DNA of 64,000 bases. Source: Rutidosis leptorrhynchoides. Its lineage: Eukaryota > Streptophyta > Magnoliopsida > Asterales > Asteraceae. The notes beneath the pieces were generated by a model. That model had not been told where the DNA came from. It worked only from the letters and a program-made list of their open reading frames with translations, and did not search any database. Shown piece after piece: positions 22,769-35,705 of this stretch (positions are counted from its first letter, which is position 1; the number at the start of each line of letters is the position of its first letter). The stretch lies in assembly GCF_046630445.1 (NCBI RefSeq), contig NC_092337.1, positions 190,202,001-190,266,000 on the forward strand, in the 5' to 3' direction. A program made the position numbers and the translations under genes.

Positions 22769-24108
22769 TTAATTTTAATTTTAATTTTAATTTTAATTCT
22801 AATAATAAGAGTATGTTAGCGAATGTTGTAAGGGTGTAAGTCGAAATTCTGTCTGTGTAACGCTACGCTATTTTTAATCATTGTAAGTTATGTTCAACCT
22901 TTTTAATTTAATGCCTCGTAGCTAAGTTATTATTATTCTTATTTAATGCCGAAGTAATCGTGATGTTGGGCTTAAATATTAAAACGAGGTAATTGGGCTT
23001 TGTACCATAATTGGGGTTTGGACAAAAGAACGACACTTGTGGAAATTAGACTATGGGCTATTAATGGGCTTTATATTTGTTTAAATAAATGATAGTTTGT
23101 TAATTTAAAATAAATATTTACAATTAGACGTACCTATAAATAACCACAAACACTCGATCGGACACGATGGGCGGGATATTTATATGTATGAATAATCGTT
23201 CATTTAACCGGACACGGGAATGAATTAATAGTTAATAGAATTATTAAAACAGGGGTGAATTATGTACAAGGACACTTGGCATAATTGTTAACAAAGTATT
23301 AAAACATTGAGTTACACGCAGTCGATATCCTAGTGTAATTATTAAACAAAGTATTAAGACCTTGTTACAATTTAAGTCCCCAATTAGTTGGAATATTTGA
23401 CTTCGGATATAAGGATAATTTGACGAGGACACTCGCACTTTATATTTATGACTGATGGACTGTTATGGACAAAAACCAGACGGACATATTAAATAATCCA
23501 GGACAAAGGACAATTAACCCATGGGAATAAACTAAAAAAATCAACACGTCAAACATCATGATTACGGAAGTTTAAATAAGCATAATTTATATATTTCATA
23601 TTTAATTGCACTTTTAATTATCGCATTTTTATTTATTGTCATTTTATTTAATTGCATTTTTAATTATCGTACTCTTTAATTAGCGCAATTTTATTTTTTC
23701 GCACTTTTATCATCGTTATTTACTTTACGCTTTAAATTAAGTTATATTTATTTTTAATATTTTACATTAGGTTTTAACTGCAACGAAAGTTTTAAAATCG
23801 ACAAACGGGTCATTAAACGGTAAAAACCCCCTTTTATAATAATTATACTACTTATGTATATTTTTGTATTTTTACAATCATAAGTTTAAAATATAGCGTT
23901 AAGCTTGTTTAAAAGTTCCCTGTGGACGAACCTGACTTACTAAAAACTACACTACTGTATGATTAGGTACACTGCCTATAAGTGTTGTACCAAGGTTTAT
24001 GTATATTCATTCTATAAATAAATAAATATCTTGTGTAAAATTGTATCGTATTTAATAGTATTTTGTAGCAAAAATATAACTATTTTATACACCACCTCGC
24101 ACACATCA
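22133..24108 (+). repeat. 5' LTR of the Athila element (1976 bp)
   Basis: It carries a TATA box (22655-22663), CpG-containing CGCGGAGTTT motifs just upstream, and a CA/TA/TTTTAA microsatellite (about 22728-22798) that is much shorter in the 3' LTR. Divergence from the 3' LTR is clearly greater than in the two young chromoviruses. Confidence 0.93.
22655..22663 (+). promoter_or_regulatory. TATA box in Athila LTR
   Basis: TATAAAAGG in the phrase GGCCTATAAAAGGCC, repeated in the 3' LTR at 41995-42003. Two copies of a CGCGGAGTTT motif lie within 60 bases upstream. Confidence 0.75.
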
Positions 24109-24116
24109 AGTATTTT

Positions 24117-24134
24117 TGGCGCCGCTGCCGGGGA
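24117..24134 (+). other. Primer binding site, Asp-tRNA-like
   Basis: TGGCGCCGCTGCCGGGGA lies nine bases after the LTR end. This is the usual Athila-type primer site, attributed to tRNA-Asp. Confidence 0.85.
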
Positions 24135-25410
24135 AAGTTAAACGCCGAAAGCGCAACGCTAATAAAAAAAGATTTTTTATTAAAGTTTTAATTACGTTTT
24201 TGTATAAATACGCTTTAAATATTAAAAATACAAAAATATAAAAAAAATATCTATATAATTTTTAAGAATTTGTTTAAAATTTATAAAATTATTAAGTATT
24301 TATATTTATATTTCTATTTTAGTTTTATTTATTTTATATAAATACTTTATATATATATATAAAACAGAAAATAAAATAAAAAGTATAACATATATAAAAA
24401 AAAAACATAACCTGCCGAATTTTTTGGCCTGCACATCATTTGAACCTGCACTTTCCGCACTCGCGGAGTTTGGGGGTATCGTAAATCTGCACTCGCGGAG
24501 CCCCTCTGACAGGTCAAACCTGGTACAGCATTAATTACGAATTTAGGGTTAAAATTTAATTATTATTAATTATAATTAGGTTTAATTTAATTTAATTAAT
24601 TTAGTTTAATTAATTTTGTATTTTAAGTTTTAATTAGTTTTATAAAATTAATACTTTTATAAATATTAATATAAAAATAATATTTTTAATAAAAATTGTA
24701 TCTTTTTACAACTTTAATTTTATTTTTATATTTTGTATCTTTTTATTTATTTTAGCATAATATTTGTATTTTTCGTTCGTATTTAGTTTTAAGTTATAGT
24801 TTTTGCCATAGTTATTTTTATTTCAAGATTTTTAGGCTTTGCCGTAAAATCCCTTAAGTGCTTTTTCTTTAGACTAAGATTTAGGTGTTTTAGAATTTTG
24901 CGACGCCGTTTTTATATTTTAGTCCTTTTTAAGTTATTGCCGTTTTGGATATAGTATTTCTTGTAAGCTTTAATATTTTTAGACGTAACTTTTAATTCTT
25001 AGTTTTTAGTTCCTTTTTAAGTTTCGACGCGCTACTTTCTTATTTTTATTTTTCAACGCCTATTATTTTTTGACCTTTTATTTTTCGACGTTTTTTGACG
25101 CGCTATTTTTCTTTCTTATTTTTCGCCGCTCTAGTTTTTTAGGACATAGAATTTTCTATTTCTTCTCAAAAATTTCTTTAAATTTTAACGAAAAATTATT
25201 TTAAGTGATTGAATTGATAGACATCCAAATTTTCTGCTTCGTAGTAATAGTTGGATTTGTTAGTGGCTGAGTTGTGAGCTTCCGATTTAAAGGGTTCTGG
25301 CTCCCTGCTGCATCTATTGGCTATTCGAAACGTGGGCAAAAGCAGAAAAGTCTATTATTTTGATAACTTATATAATTTTTATCTTTTATAACTAATAGGA
25401 TATTCAGTGA
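24135..25410 (+). other. Athila leader, non-coding
   Basis: About 1.3 kb of AT-rich DNA between PBS and gag. It contains two further GCACTCGCGGAG motifs (24455-24471 and 24488-24503) matching those upstream of the LTR TATA box. No ORF of note. Confidence 0.7.
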
Positions 25411-27394
25411 ATGCACCGAGCAAAACGTTCATCACCTTTTGTACGTTCACCACCTGTAACCAGATCAAGACATCTAGCAAATATTGTCGCCGTTGATTTT
25501 TCTTTAGAATCGTCATCCAGTCGACTAAGTACTCCAATTCAAATTTCTGATAATCCATTTTTTGAACCCGACCTCACAATTGAGAATCCAGAGGATATTC
25601 AGGGACAATTCAGAGATCCTGAACCATTAATCTTTCCTCCGGAACTACCAATCATTCAAACAGAGATTGTCGAGGAACCAACCATTAAATCAGAATCCTC
25701 TAGTGATTCAGATTCAACAAAATCAATCATGGAGAATCTGGAACCTTTAAGTATGGAAGACCGAATGCGAGCTAAATGCACTGGCCAAGGTCACGCAATT
25801 ACTCAACCAGACATTAATGCGCCAGTTTATAAAATTAAAGGACAAATCCTACACATGGTAACTAATCAATGCCAATTTAGTGGTGCTTCGAAGGAAGATC
25901 CAAACGAACATCTTCGAACCTTTAATAGGATCTGTACTCTATTTAAAATAAGAGAAGTGGAGGATGAACAGATATATCTCATGTTATTTCCCTGGACTTT
26001 AAAGGGAGAAGCCAAAGATTGGTTAGAATCGTTACCTGAAGGGGCGATTGATACATGGTATGTCTTAGTTGAAAAATTTCTTAAACAATTTTTTCCGGCA
26101 TCTAAAGCCGTGAGACTTCAAGGAGAAATTGTTACGTTCACACAATAGCCAAACAAAACTCTGTATGAGGCGTGGACAAGATTTAGAAAGTTATTGAGAG
26201 GATGTCGGCAACATGGTTTAGACAACTGTCAAATAGTACAAATATTCTACCAAGGATGCGACATCACTACAAGGAAAGACATCGATATAGCAGCTGGTGG
26301 TTCCATTATGAAGAAAACTGCAACTGATGCTTACAAAATTATTGATAACACTGCTTCCCACTCACATGAGTGGCACCAAGAAAAAGATATCGTTAGATCA
26401 TCTAAAGCAGCTAGAGCCGATTCTAGCCATGACTTAGATTCCATTTCCGCAAAGATAGATGTTGTCGAGAGACGAATGGAAAAGATGACTAAGGATATAC
26501 ACTCAATACGAATTAGTTGTGAGCAGTGTGGAGGACCACATTTGACAAAAGATTGTCTCAGTATTGAACTAACAATGGAACAAAGAGAGAATGTTTCATA
26601 CATGAAACAAAGGCCTGAAAATAATTATCAGAATAATTATCAACCGCCAAGACCAATTTACAATCAAAACCAGAATTATAACCGAAATGTTCCATACAAC
26701 AACCAACAAGGTCCTAACAACCAACAAGTATCCAACAATACTTACAATCAGCAAAGACCTATTTTTCAAAACAAACCACCACAAACCGATGATAAAAAGC
26801 CAAATTTAAAAGATATGATGTCAAAGCTAGTTGAATCTCAAACTCAGTTTTTCACATCTCAGAAACAAACCAATGAACAAAATGCTCAAGCATTTAGAAA
26901 TCAACAAGCTTCTATTCAAAATCTGGAACAAGAAGTAAGCAACCTAGCAAGGTTGATAGGTGAAAGAAAACCGGGAAGTCTACCTAGTGATACAAATGCT
27001 AACCCCCGAAATGAAACAGCTAAAGCCATTACCACAAGAAGTGGTATCACACTTAAACCACCTGAAATGCCTGTAATTTTTGATGAAGCTATTTCTACTA
27101 CACAAGAACCACAATCTGAGCAAGAAAAGGAAACAGAACCGGTAGTTGAAAAGGTTAATTAAGATAACACAGTTAAAGCTAAACCTTATGTTAAACCATA
27201 CCAACCACAACTTCCTTACCGGAGTAAAATGAGAAAAGAGAGACTTGAAGCCGAGCAATCCAAATTCTTGGATATGTTTAAACAAATAAATGTCAATCTT
27301 CCTTTCATTGATGTGATTTCAGGAATGCCTAGATATGCTAAATTCTTGAAAGATTTAATCACAAATAGAAAGAAAATGGAAGAACTCTCGGCTG
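25411..27394 (+). pseudogene. gag: Athila Gag, broken by two in-frame stops and an insertion
   Basis: A reading frame of about 660 codons starts at ATG 25411. The typical Athila Gag phrases are present (GHAITQP near residue 130, FSGASKEDPNEHL, KDWLESLP, FLKQFFPASK), followed by a single CCHC-like motif (CEQCGGPHLTKDC) and a Gln/Asn-rich region. The frame is cut by TAG at 26146-26148 inside the Gag core and by TAA at 27160-27162, but stays in phase across both. It is then broken at about 27394 by the nested minus-strand element, just before the protease. The product would have been the particle protein. Both stops are single-base lesions. Confidence 0.9.
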
Positions 27395-29088
27395 TATATA
27401 ATATATAATATAAACATGTGTATACATAAAATCCCATTAATAATAAACTCGTCAGTATATAAACGACCGGGTGCTATATTAAAACGTAAACACAACTTTA
27501 ATAAAAAGACGCGACATCAGAGTTTCCGGCTTTGTCAAACATATATTCCAGCATCCCATCTTCACCTTGATAACTAGCATACAACAAATCCATAACCTGC
27601 AGGGAAGATGTGGGGGATTAGCACGAAGCTAAGTGAGTGCAACTACCTATAGGCAATAGTATACAGGAACCGTCATACTACTCATGTCACATAGTTTAAC
27701 ACACAAACATCACCCAAGTGCCGTATACAGAGACTCTGGCGGCTCGGCCAAACCATTAACCACCAGCTGATCGGACTGGGGCTTACCAGAAGTTCCTCCA
27801 CCACCGTATTTATATACATAATCCACACGCGACGGACGCGTCATTCACATATATATACACCACGGCTGTCTAGGCCACCACATGAGGAACCCAACCCGCA
27901 GGGTGATCTCTCCTACCGAGGCCACCACACAATAGGGACGCACTGTGCTCTAGCAGACAAGCATCAACCAACATGCAGTCATCACAATGTACTAACTATC
28001 CACAACAATAAGTATATCTAACAAGCATGGCAGTCATAATATAACATGCTACTATATACTATATTCTCCAGTTAGTCACACTCACCGATACCGACATCAC
28101 TCGGTAGTCTAATGTCACCGAGTCTTCTCCTGCCTGTATCACCTGAAAACAATACTCACAAGTTAGTTATAATATTATGATCGTCAATATACAAACGGGC
28201 AGCATAACGGCTAAAAAATCAACACTTAGTAAAATTTTACACTATCAAAGACACTCGGTCGACTGTCAGAGACAGTCGGCCGACAGTCTACACTCACTCG
28301 ACTGAGTGTCTAGACACTCGTCGATGGTCTCTCACAGACACACTCGGTCGATGGTCGAGTCAGTCGGTCGATGGTCGAGTCAGTCGGTCGATTGTCAAGA
28401 GACAGTCGGCCGACTGTGTTTATCTGCAGAAGCTGAAGAACAAAGTGACGGGTTTCACCCAAAATCGACCAATTATTGCTCTAGAGCTCGATTACAACTT
28501 CAAAACTGACCAAATTAAAGACACTAAACATGTAGAAACATAAACCCACAAGATTTGGACTCAAACAACATCAAATTTAACCACTTTGACCCAAATTACA
28601 CACTTTGTAAAAACTAACACAAAACTCCATTTTCTCAAAGATTAAAGCATGAAGGCTTGTGATTCTTACCTTGTTAGAATCAGTAGACAACAAAGAACAC
28701 GATTCGAAGATCAATTTGAGCCCAAGAACAAGTTTGATGATTAGGGTTTGGTGAGATGGAGATGAACGTACGGGAGTAATATTTGGGGAAGAATCTAGAA
28801 AAATGAAGATAATTCTCCCCACCTACACACTTAAGGGTTAAAAACCCATACATCACAACACACGGGTATTTATCAGTTATCTGAATTCTTTCGTATCTCA
28901 TTTGGTGACCCAAACGAAGTCCAAATTAAATAAACAAACCTGTTCTGTGACCCTTGTCACAAACTGGTCCTAACCACGTCACTATTTAATAATAAATATA
29001 AAAATAAAATAAAAGCATATAATAACACCACACACTCTGAGGGCAAAAATAGTAACCTAACGTCTAGGCCCGCTTCGAGGGTGTTACA
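27395..29088 (-). repeat. 3' LTR (minus strand) of the nested element, outer end lost
   Basis: It matches 33090-34783 closely. The inner end is TGTTACA at 29088, next to the purine tract. The outer 55-60 bases present in the right LTR (33037-33090) are absent. Confidence 0.88.
28251..28412. repeat. Hairpin and tandem-repeat cluster in nested LTR
   Basis: GGTCGACTGTC and GACAGTCGGCC form an 11-pair stem (28257-28281), and a second 12-pair stem lies at 28385-28412. Between them is a 20-bp unit (about TCAGTCGGTCGATGGTCGAG) repeated twice. The right LTR copy (33945-34115) has a perfect 20-bp palindrome at 33996-34015. Confidence 0.75.
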
Positions 29089-29126
29089 AATCTACCCCCC
29101 TTAAAGAGATTCCGTCCTCGGAATCT
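29089..29126 (-). other. Purine tract and pre-PPT hairpin of the nested element
   Basis: On the minus strand, AGATTCCG-AGGA-CGGAATCT (29107-29126) is a perfect 8-bp hairpin, followed by the purine tract AAGGGGGGTAGA and then the LTR start, 18 nt after the hairpin. Confidence 0.75.
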
Positions 29127-32100
29127 GCTAAGTCAAAGCCAACACGGGTCACAGGTAACAAATATCAACACAACTGGTCACACCGGTAGCTACATCAAAA
29201 CACATCCTAAGATAACAAGCGTTACCAAGGTTCACTAATTTTCTCATCTGTCAACCCATAAGCCAAAATCGTCAATTTAAAAACTCACCGTCACTAAGTT
29301 AATGCCAACCCTATCTGTTACGGCTAACTCTAATCACGCAACACAACATTCAGATAATACAAGACAACCCAAAAGTATTATGCAGACCCATCATCAACTT
29401 AATTGATTTCCACGAAATGGTTCACAACAAGTTTCCGCTTACATATCGTATTCTCGAATCATATGTAACTATCCATCATTTAGTCCTCCAATTTACATCA
29501 ATCAGTCTGATTTCCTCGGTTTTCCCACAAAAAGTTTCACGTCAAACTGTCACTACACCCCACTTTCTGAAGATACCAAAGGTTATACACTGTCAATTTC
29601 ATCGAATCAGACTGATCCATCAATTTTCCCATTCAGTTTATTCTAAATCATCCGCCTGTTGCCCACGTGTCGCATGAAGATACAACTCAATTAAGCCTAC
29701 AATTCTACATCATCAAATCAACAAAGGTCATGGGTATTACAAACCACCACAACGGACCACAACATAATCTAAGTCAAAACATGTCCTATGGTCATACACC
29801 TTACAAAGCTCCGTCCATTCTCGTAGGTCAAAAGCTAACTTATCGATCTAAGGCCAAACACACCATCTGCTAGTCTACTATCCAAGGGTCAAAGACCCGC
29901 CATATACCGATCTGCAAACTTACTTACTTACACTACACGATATCTGCACTGTTTCTCACATTCTGATCTTAGAAAACAGTCTTTACCACGAGTTAAAGAA
30001 ATTCAATGCTGACAACCTACCACTATCTAATAACTGAACAAGTCTAATTTCGTCTAAATTCCAAACTTGGTCTATCATTAATCTTACAAAATACCACAAA
30101 AATTCCATCTCATGTCTAGATTTTACACACTAACTCTCGAGTCACTACTAATGACCCACTACTTGAAATCTGTCAATCATGATTTGAGGTTATCCCCGAG
30201 TCACCATCATCGAATCTCCTAGATCAACTCACTCTAAAACACTGAATAATGGTTATCATTTACCTTAGAATATACAAACTTAGCTAATTTCATCACTACA
30301 ATATAGCCAAATCAACTCAGATTACACTAAATTACCCAAATTTCGTAATTTAATACTTGTTTCAATCCCGATATTCAGAATTTTGTTGAAATTCGCTTAT
30401 TTGGTTCAATATTCACCCAATTATTCAATGACTAAATCGTGATTCTGGTCAACTCAATCATAATAGAAATGCTTACCAACCCGGTTTCAAATCAATTCAA
30501 TTATTACATCACAAATCTTGAGTAAAGAATAATTGTCCACACATTCTGAAAGTAATTATCCAAGTATTAATTTCCTTAAGTAACATCAATACACATGCCC
30601 ACTACTGCTACAGTTACATCAGAAAGATCGTCACTTGGTTAAAATACTACCAGAACCCGCATTTAAATACCTAGTTCAAGTTCGATATTTAAGGGTTTCG
30701 TCATGAATCACTTATCTAGGTTGATACTTACCCAAAATTCATCACTTAAAGCATAACTTTATTCATATCATCATTAGAAGAAATACTTACAAATGCAATA
30801 TTAAACCAACATTAATCATTCGAACATGGATTTCAAGTCAACGATATCCACTACCACAAGCAATAAACATCCATCTAACAATTAAGTCCGTCAAACGATA
30901 TCAATACAAGCGTTAGACACCACTAAAACGATCTCTGCATCGACTTAATTTTGCTTCGAACTTCATCAGAACTCAAAACTAAAGCTTATTCGATCATCAA
31001 TAGCCTAAATCCAAATATTGTTCAACTAACATTAATATGTCGGAAAAGTCTACTCTCGGTCAATAGTTCATCGAAAATCACATTCATTTTCAAACAACAC
31101 CCAATCTAACACTCATTACATCTCTTCCAACTCTCGAAACTACTGTATGATTTACTACAATGTATTTCCGTTAGCCAGACGTAATACATCATTCTAAATC
31201 ACACTTTCATTTCGAGTATTTCGGAATAAGACCTTAATAAAGTTCATCGATACAACACAATCTATTTTCTCAAGTCACTGGTAGTTATAAATTCTCCACT
31301 ATACCCCAATCAAATAGATTTTACAATCTAAGACTATCAAAACAGCAATAAGTCTTGTAGGTAAACAGCTAACTCTGTTCCAGCTCGATCTTAATTCTAC
31401 TAAGTCCTCTTTAGCAACCATAATTGAAAGTCCGACCCAACATTCAATAAACTATACCTACTTACTTCGTCATATTTGCAAATACTATTATTGTCCGTCC
31501 TCGACCTTGCATTCAAATCTTCAAAAGATAAGATATTCACATTAGTCACTATCGAACTATCAAATCAATGATTCTACCTTAATAGTAATATGATCACTTG
31601 TCCTAATCACATCTCCTGTACTGACATCTAATGAGTCACATCAATTCACAAAAGTCAACAACTTCTCAGGACAACTCTACGAGTCCTACATAGTTAGTTA
31701 AATCCTACAACGGTACAGCCAGGCTAGTAATAATCCTCACATAACAACAAAACATAATTTTCCTATCTTCAGTCAAGACTACATGAAAAGCTCCTTTCAA
31801 ACATACTTCTTAAAGATCACCAACAACTCACAGGAGTCTAAGGCAGGAAAAGCGAATCTTCAAGGTCTTACTACGATCACAACCATCTGAACCAAAAGTC
31901 TACATCATACATGACACGCAACCACATACATACGACAGTAACAAACAGGGTCGGGGTCCTCTTATTAGAAGACAAGAAAACTACTACTCTATCCCAATCC
32001 TTACGGGCCACTACATGTGTCCCGTCGATCTATGGAAAGGAATTACTTTTCATCTAAGTCTAACACAACAAGTCTCGTCATACTACAATATCATCGGCTC

Positions 32101-33022
32101 CGTCATCTACTGGTTCAGTCATAATCGACAAGCATTAAATCTCCACTTCACATAGTTACACAATAGGTTTTGGGACCTTCACCAATCATCAAGGTGTCAC
32201 TACTCTAATCAGTCTCTATGGGTCACTACACGTGTCCCGACAGTCAATGGTAAAGATAAGACTTCATATTCGTCTTGGTTAATACTACAAATTATTCACC
32301 TCAATTCTTAAAGTCTAGGCCAATAGTAGTCTCACGTATAGTATAACAGGCCATATAACAACAATTCACAAAATCATGACACAATATTCCAAAGGTCATT
32401 TCTATAAAGTCCCACAGAACATAGCAGTCAGTCTAAAGGAATAAAATCCCGATAGTGGCAAGGGTAGTTTCAGACACAATCGTCTTAACTATATTCGTCA
32501 ACTATCATCTACTTCTATCTTACAGAAATAATTACCCAATCACAACTAGAATCACTAATCATCACAGATTATCATAACAACAAACACACAATTGACAAAA
32601 GCATGAACACAATCTACGGGTTCATTAATAATAACAGTTACAGTAATGTAACGGGAATGTACCTTTATGAATAAGAAGACATCTTATTTTTCTATCAACA
32701 CCTCGATCGCACCCGCACCCTTAACCCTCATCAACTTTGCAACTGAATCCTCATCATTGGAGCCACGTCAACTAATACTCGTCAAATCCTTCATCCAAAT
32801 CGGCATAAAAACACATCCACCGAAGTTCTGTCAGGGTGGAATCGATCTTCATACCTGTCTTAACACAACATCTCACACACAAAGCTTAGTAGATAATCTG
32901 TTAGTTTTCGCTAACTAAATCGTCAATACCTACTTCACTCACTTAACCCACCCCCAAGATATGTTTGACTCAACACACGGTTTGGGAACATGTCACTTCC
33001 GTGCACACGCTGCTAAACCACG
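29127..33022 (-). other. Non-coding internal region of the nested element
   Basis: About 3.9 kb without a convincing ORF on either strand. A phrase like GGGCCACTACATGTGTCC occurs twice (near 32017 and 32220). Blocks of it match slices of the backbone element at 10160-10510, 43425-43921 and 47387-47790, which shows a family that moves without coding capacity or has lost it long ago. Confidence 0.65.
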
Positions 33023-33036
33023 CTCTGATACCAACT
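33023..33036 (-). other. Primer binding site of the nested element (minus strand)
   Basis: On the minus strand AGTTGGTATCAGAG follows the LTR, the initiator-Met site. Confidence 0.85.
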
Positions 33037-34783
33037 TATAACACCCCAGATTTGTTTTTTTTTTATAAATTACAGTGGAAGACCAATTTATAGATATATA
33101 ATATAAACATGTGTATACATAAAATCCCATTAATAATAAACTCGTCAGTATATAAACGATCGGGTGCTATATTAAAACGTAAACACAACTTTAATAGAAA
33201 AGACGCGACATCAGAGTTTCCGGCTTTGTCAAACATATCTTCCAGCATCCCATCTTCACCTTGATAACTAGCATACAACAAATCCATAACCTGCAGGGAA
33301 GATGTGGGGGATTAGCACGAAGCTAAGTGAGTGCAACTAACTATAGGCAATAGTATACAGGAACCGTCATACTACTCATGTCACATAGTTTAACACACAA
33401 ACATCACCCAAGTGCCGTCTACAGAGACTCTGGCGGCTCGGCCAAACCATTAACCACCAGCTGATCGGACTGGGGCTTACCAGAAGTTCCTCCACCACCG
33501 TATGTATATACATAATCCACACGCGACGGACGCGTCATTCACATATATATACACCACGGCTGTCTAGGCCACCACATGAGGAACCCAACCCGCAGGTTGA
33601 TCTCTCCTACCGAGGCCACCACACAATAGGGACGCACTGGGCTCTAGCAAACAAGCATCAACCAACATGCAGTCATCATAATGTACTAACTATCCACAAC
33701 AATAAGTATATCTAACAAGCATGGCAGTCATAATATAACATGCTACTATATACTATATTCTCCAGTTAGTCACACTCACCGATACCGACATCACTCGGTA
33801 GTCTAATGTCACCGAGTCTTCTCCTGCCTTTATCACCTGAAAACAATACTCACAAGTTAGTTATAATATTATGATCGTCAATATACAAACGGGCAGCATA
33901 ACGGCTAAAAAATCAACACTTAGTAAAATTTTACACTGCCAAAGACTCTCGGTCGACTGTCAGAGACAGTCGGCCGACAGTCTACACTCACTCAACCGAG
34001 TGTCTAGACACTCGGTCGATGGTCTCTCATAGACATACTCGGCCGATGGTCGAGTCAGTCGGTCGATGGTCGAGTCAGTCGGTCGATTGTCAAGAGACAG
34101 TCGGCCGACTGTGTTTATCTGCAGAAGCTGAAGAACAAAGTGACGGGTTTCACCCAAAATCGTCCAATTATTGCTCTAGAGCTCGATTACGACCTCAAAA
34201 CTGACCTAATCAAAGACACTAAACATGTAGAAACATAAACCCACAAGATTTGGACTCAAACAACATCAAATTTAACCACTTTGACCCAAATTACACACTT
34301 TGTAAAAACTAACACAAAACTCCATTTTCTCAAAGATTAAAGCATGAAGGCTTGTGATTCTTACCTTGTTAGAATCAGTAGACAACAAAGAACACGATTC
34401 TAAGATCAATTTGAGCCCAAGAACAAGTTTGATGATTAGGGTTTGGTGAGATGGAGATGAACGTACGGGAGTAATATTTGGGGAAGAATCTAGAAAAATG
34501 AAGATAATTCTCCCCACCTACACACTTAAGGGTAAAAAACCCATACATCACAACACACGGGTATTTATCAGTTATCTGAATTCTTTCGTATCTCATTTGG
34601 TGACCCAAACGAAGTCCAAATTAAATAAACAAACCTGTTCTGTGACCCTTGTCACAAACTGGTCCTAACCACATCATTATTTAATAATAAAAATAAAAAT
34701 AAAATAAAAGCATATAATAACACCACACACCCTGAGGGCAAAAATAGTAACCTAACGTCTAAGCCCGCTTCGAGGGTGTTACA
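33037..34783 (-). repeat. 5' LTR (minus strand) of the nested element (1747 bp)
   Basis: It begins on the minus strand at 34783 with TGTAACACCC and ends at 33037 with GGGTGTTATA, where the usual CA has become TA. It abuts the resumed Athila reading frame at 34784. Confidence 0.9.
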
Positions 34784-35705
34784 ATTGTTGAATAAGATAC
34801 CAAAAAAATTATCTGATCCAGGAAGTTTCACAATTCCATATTTTCTGGGTAGTCTTAGTTCAATAGAAGCATTGGCAGACTTAGGTGCTAGTATAAATTT
34901 AATGCCGTATTCACTATACGCTAAACTAGACCTTGGAGAATTGAAACCAATACGAATAAGCATACAACTAGCTGATCGATCAGTAAAATATCCTAGAGGG
35001 ATAATGGAGAACATGCTAGTTAAAGTTGGTACTTTAGTATTTCCAGTAGATTTTGTTATTTTGGACATGGAAGAAGACTCTCGAGTTCCTCTTATATTAG
35101 GAAGACCATTCTTAAACACGGCTAAAGCAATAATAGACGTGTTCGGTAAGAAATTGACCCTAAGTATAGAGGACGAGAGTGTTACCTTTTCAGTTGATAG
35201 AGCCATGCAACAACCGCAATCTGCAGATGATACATGTTATTATATTCAAACTATAGATTCACATGCAGAATTGTTAGAAGAATTTCCAGAATTACAAAGA
35301 ACAGGAGAATGTTCTTTAGGAGAAGGAACTGAACCAATTGATGAAACTAAAATGTTAGCTACACTTATGGCTAATGGATATGAACCAACAATAGAAGAAA
35401 TTCAAATGCTAAAAGAAGAAGACAGATATCGATATAAATCATCGATAGAAGAACCACCGATATTAGATTTAAAGCCACTTCCAAACCATTTGAAATATGC
35501 TTATTTACATGGTGAATCTGAATTACCTGTAATAATATCGTCTTCTCTTACTAAAAATGAAAAATCTCAACTTATTTCTGTGCTAAAAGCTCATAAACCA
35601 GCTATTGCATGGAAGATTCATAATATTAAAGGCATAAGTCCTTCGTATTGCACACATAAAATCCTTATGGAAGAAGGTCATAAAACGTATGTGCAACGCC
35701 AATGA
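34784..35705 (+). pseudogene. pol: Athila Pol, protease part, ended by a premature TGA
   Basis: The reading frame resumes after the nested element with LLNKIPKKLSDPGSFTIP, the conserved lead-in to Athila protease. The active-site Asp lies in ALADLGASINLMP, where this lineage uses DLGA rather than DTGA. A later ILGRPFLNTA block matches the conserved flap/ILG region. The frame runs to TGA at 35703-35705, which interrupts the linker into RT; the frame on the other side is the same. The enzyme would have cut the polyprotein in the particle. Confidence 0.9.

Larger units (their letters stand above)
27395..34783 (-). mobile_element. Non-coding Tekay-like element nested in the Athila gag-pol
   Basis: Two LTRs on the minus strand (27395-29088 and 33037-34783) enclose 3.95 kb with a PBS at the right and a purine tract at the left, so the element is antisense to its Athila host. 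The internal region has no gag or pol I can recognise on either strand. The left LTR lacks about 60 bases of its outer end, and about ten codons of host sequence are missing at the junction, so no target duplication is visible. It resembles a large non-autonomous derivative, and it is related to the backbone element in slices elsewhere in the window. Confidence 0.85.

Noticed and set aside
29417..29873. Two overlapping ORFs of 86 and 68 codons in the nested element's internal region
   Set aside because: They are on the strand opposite to the element, have no domain and are in a region where other copies are not open.
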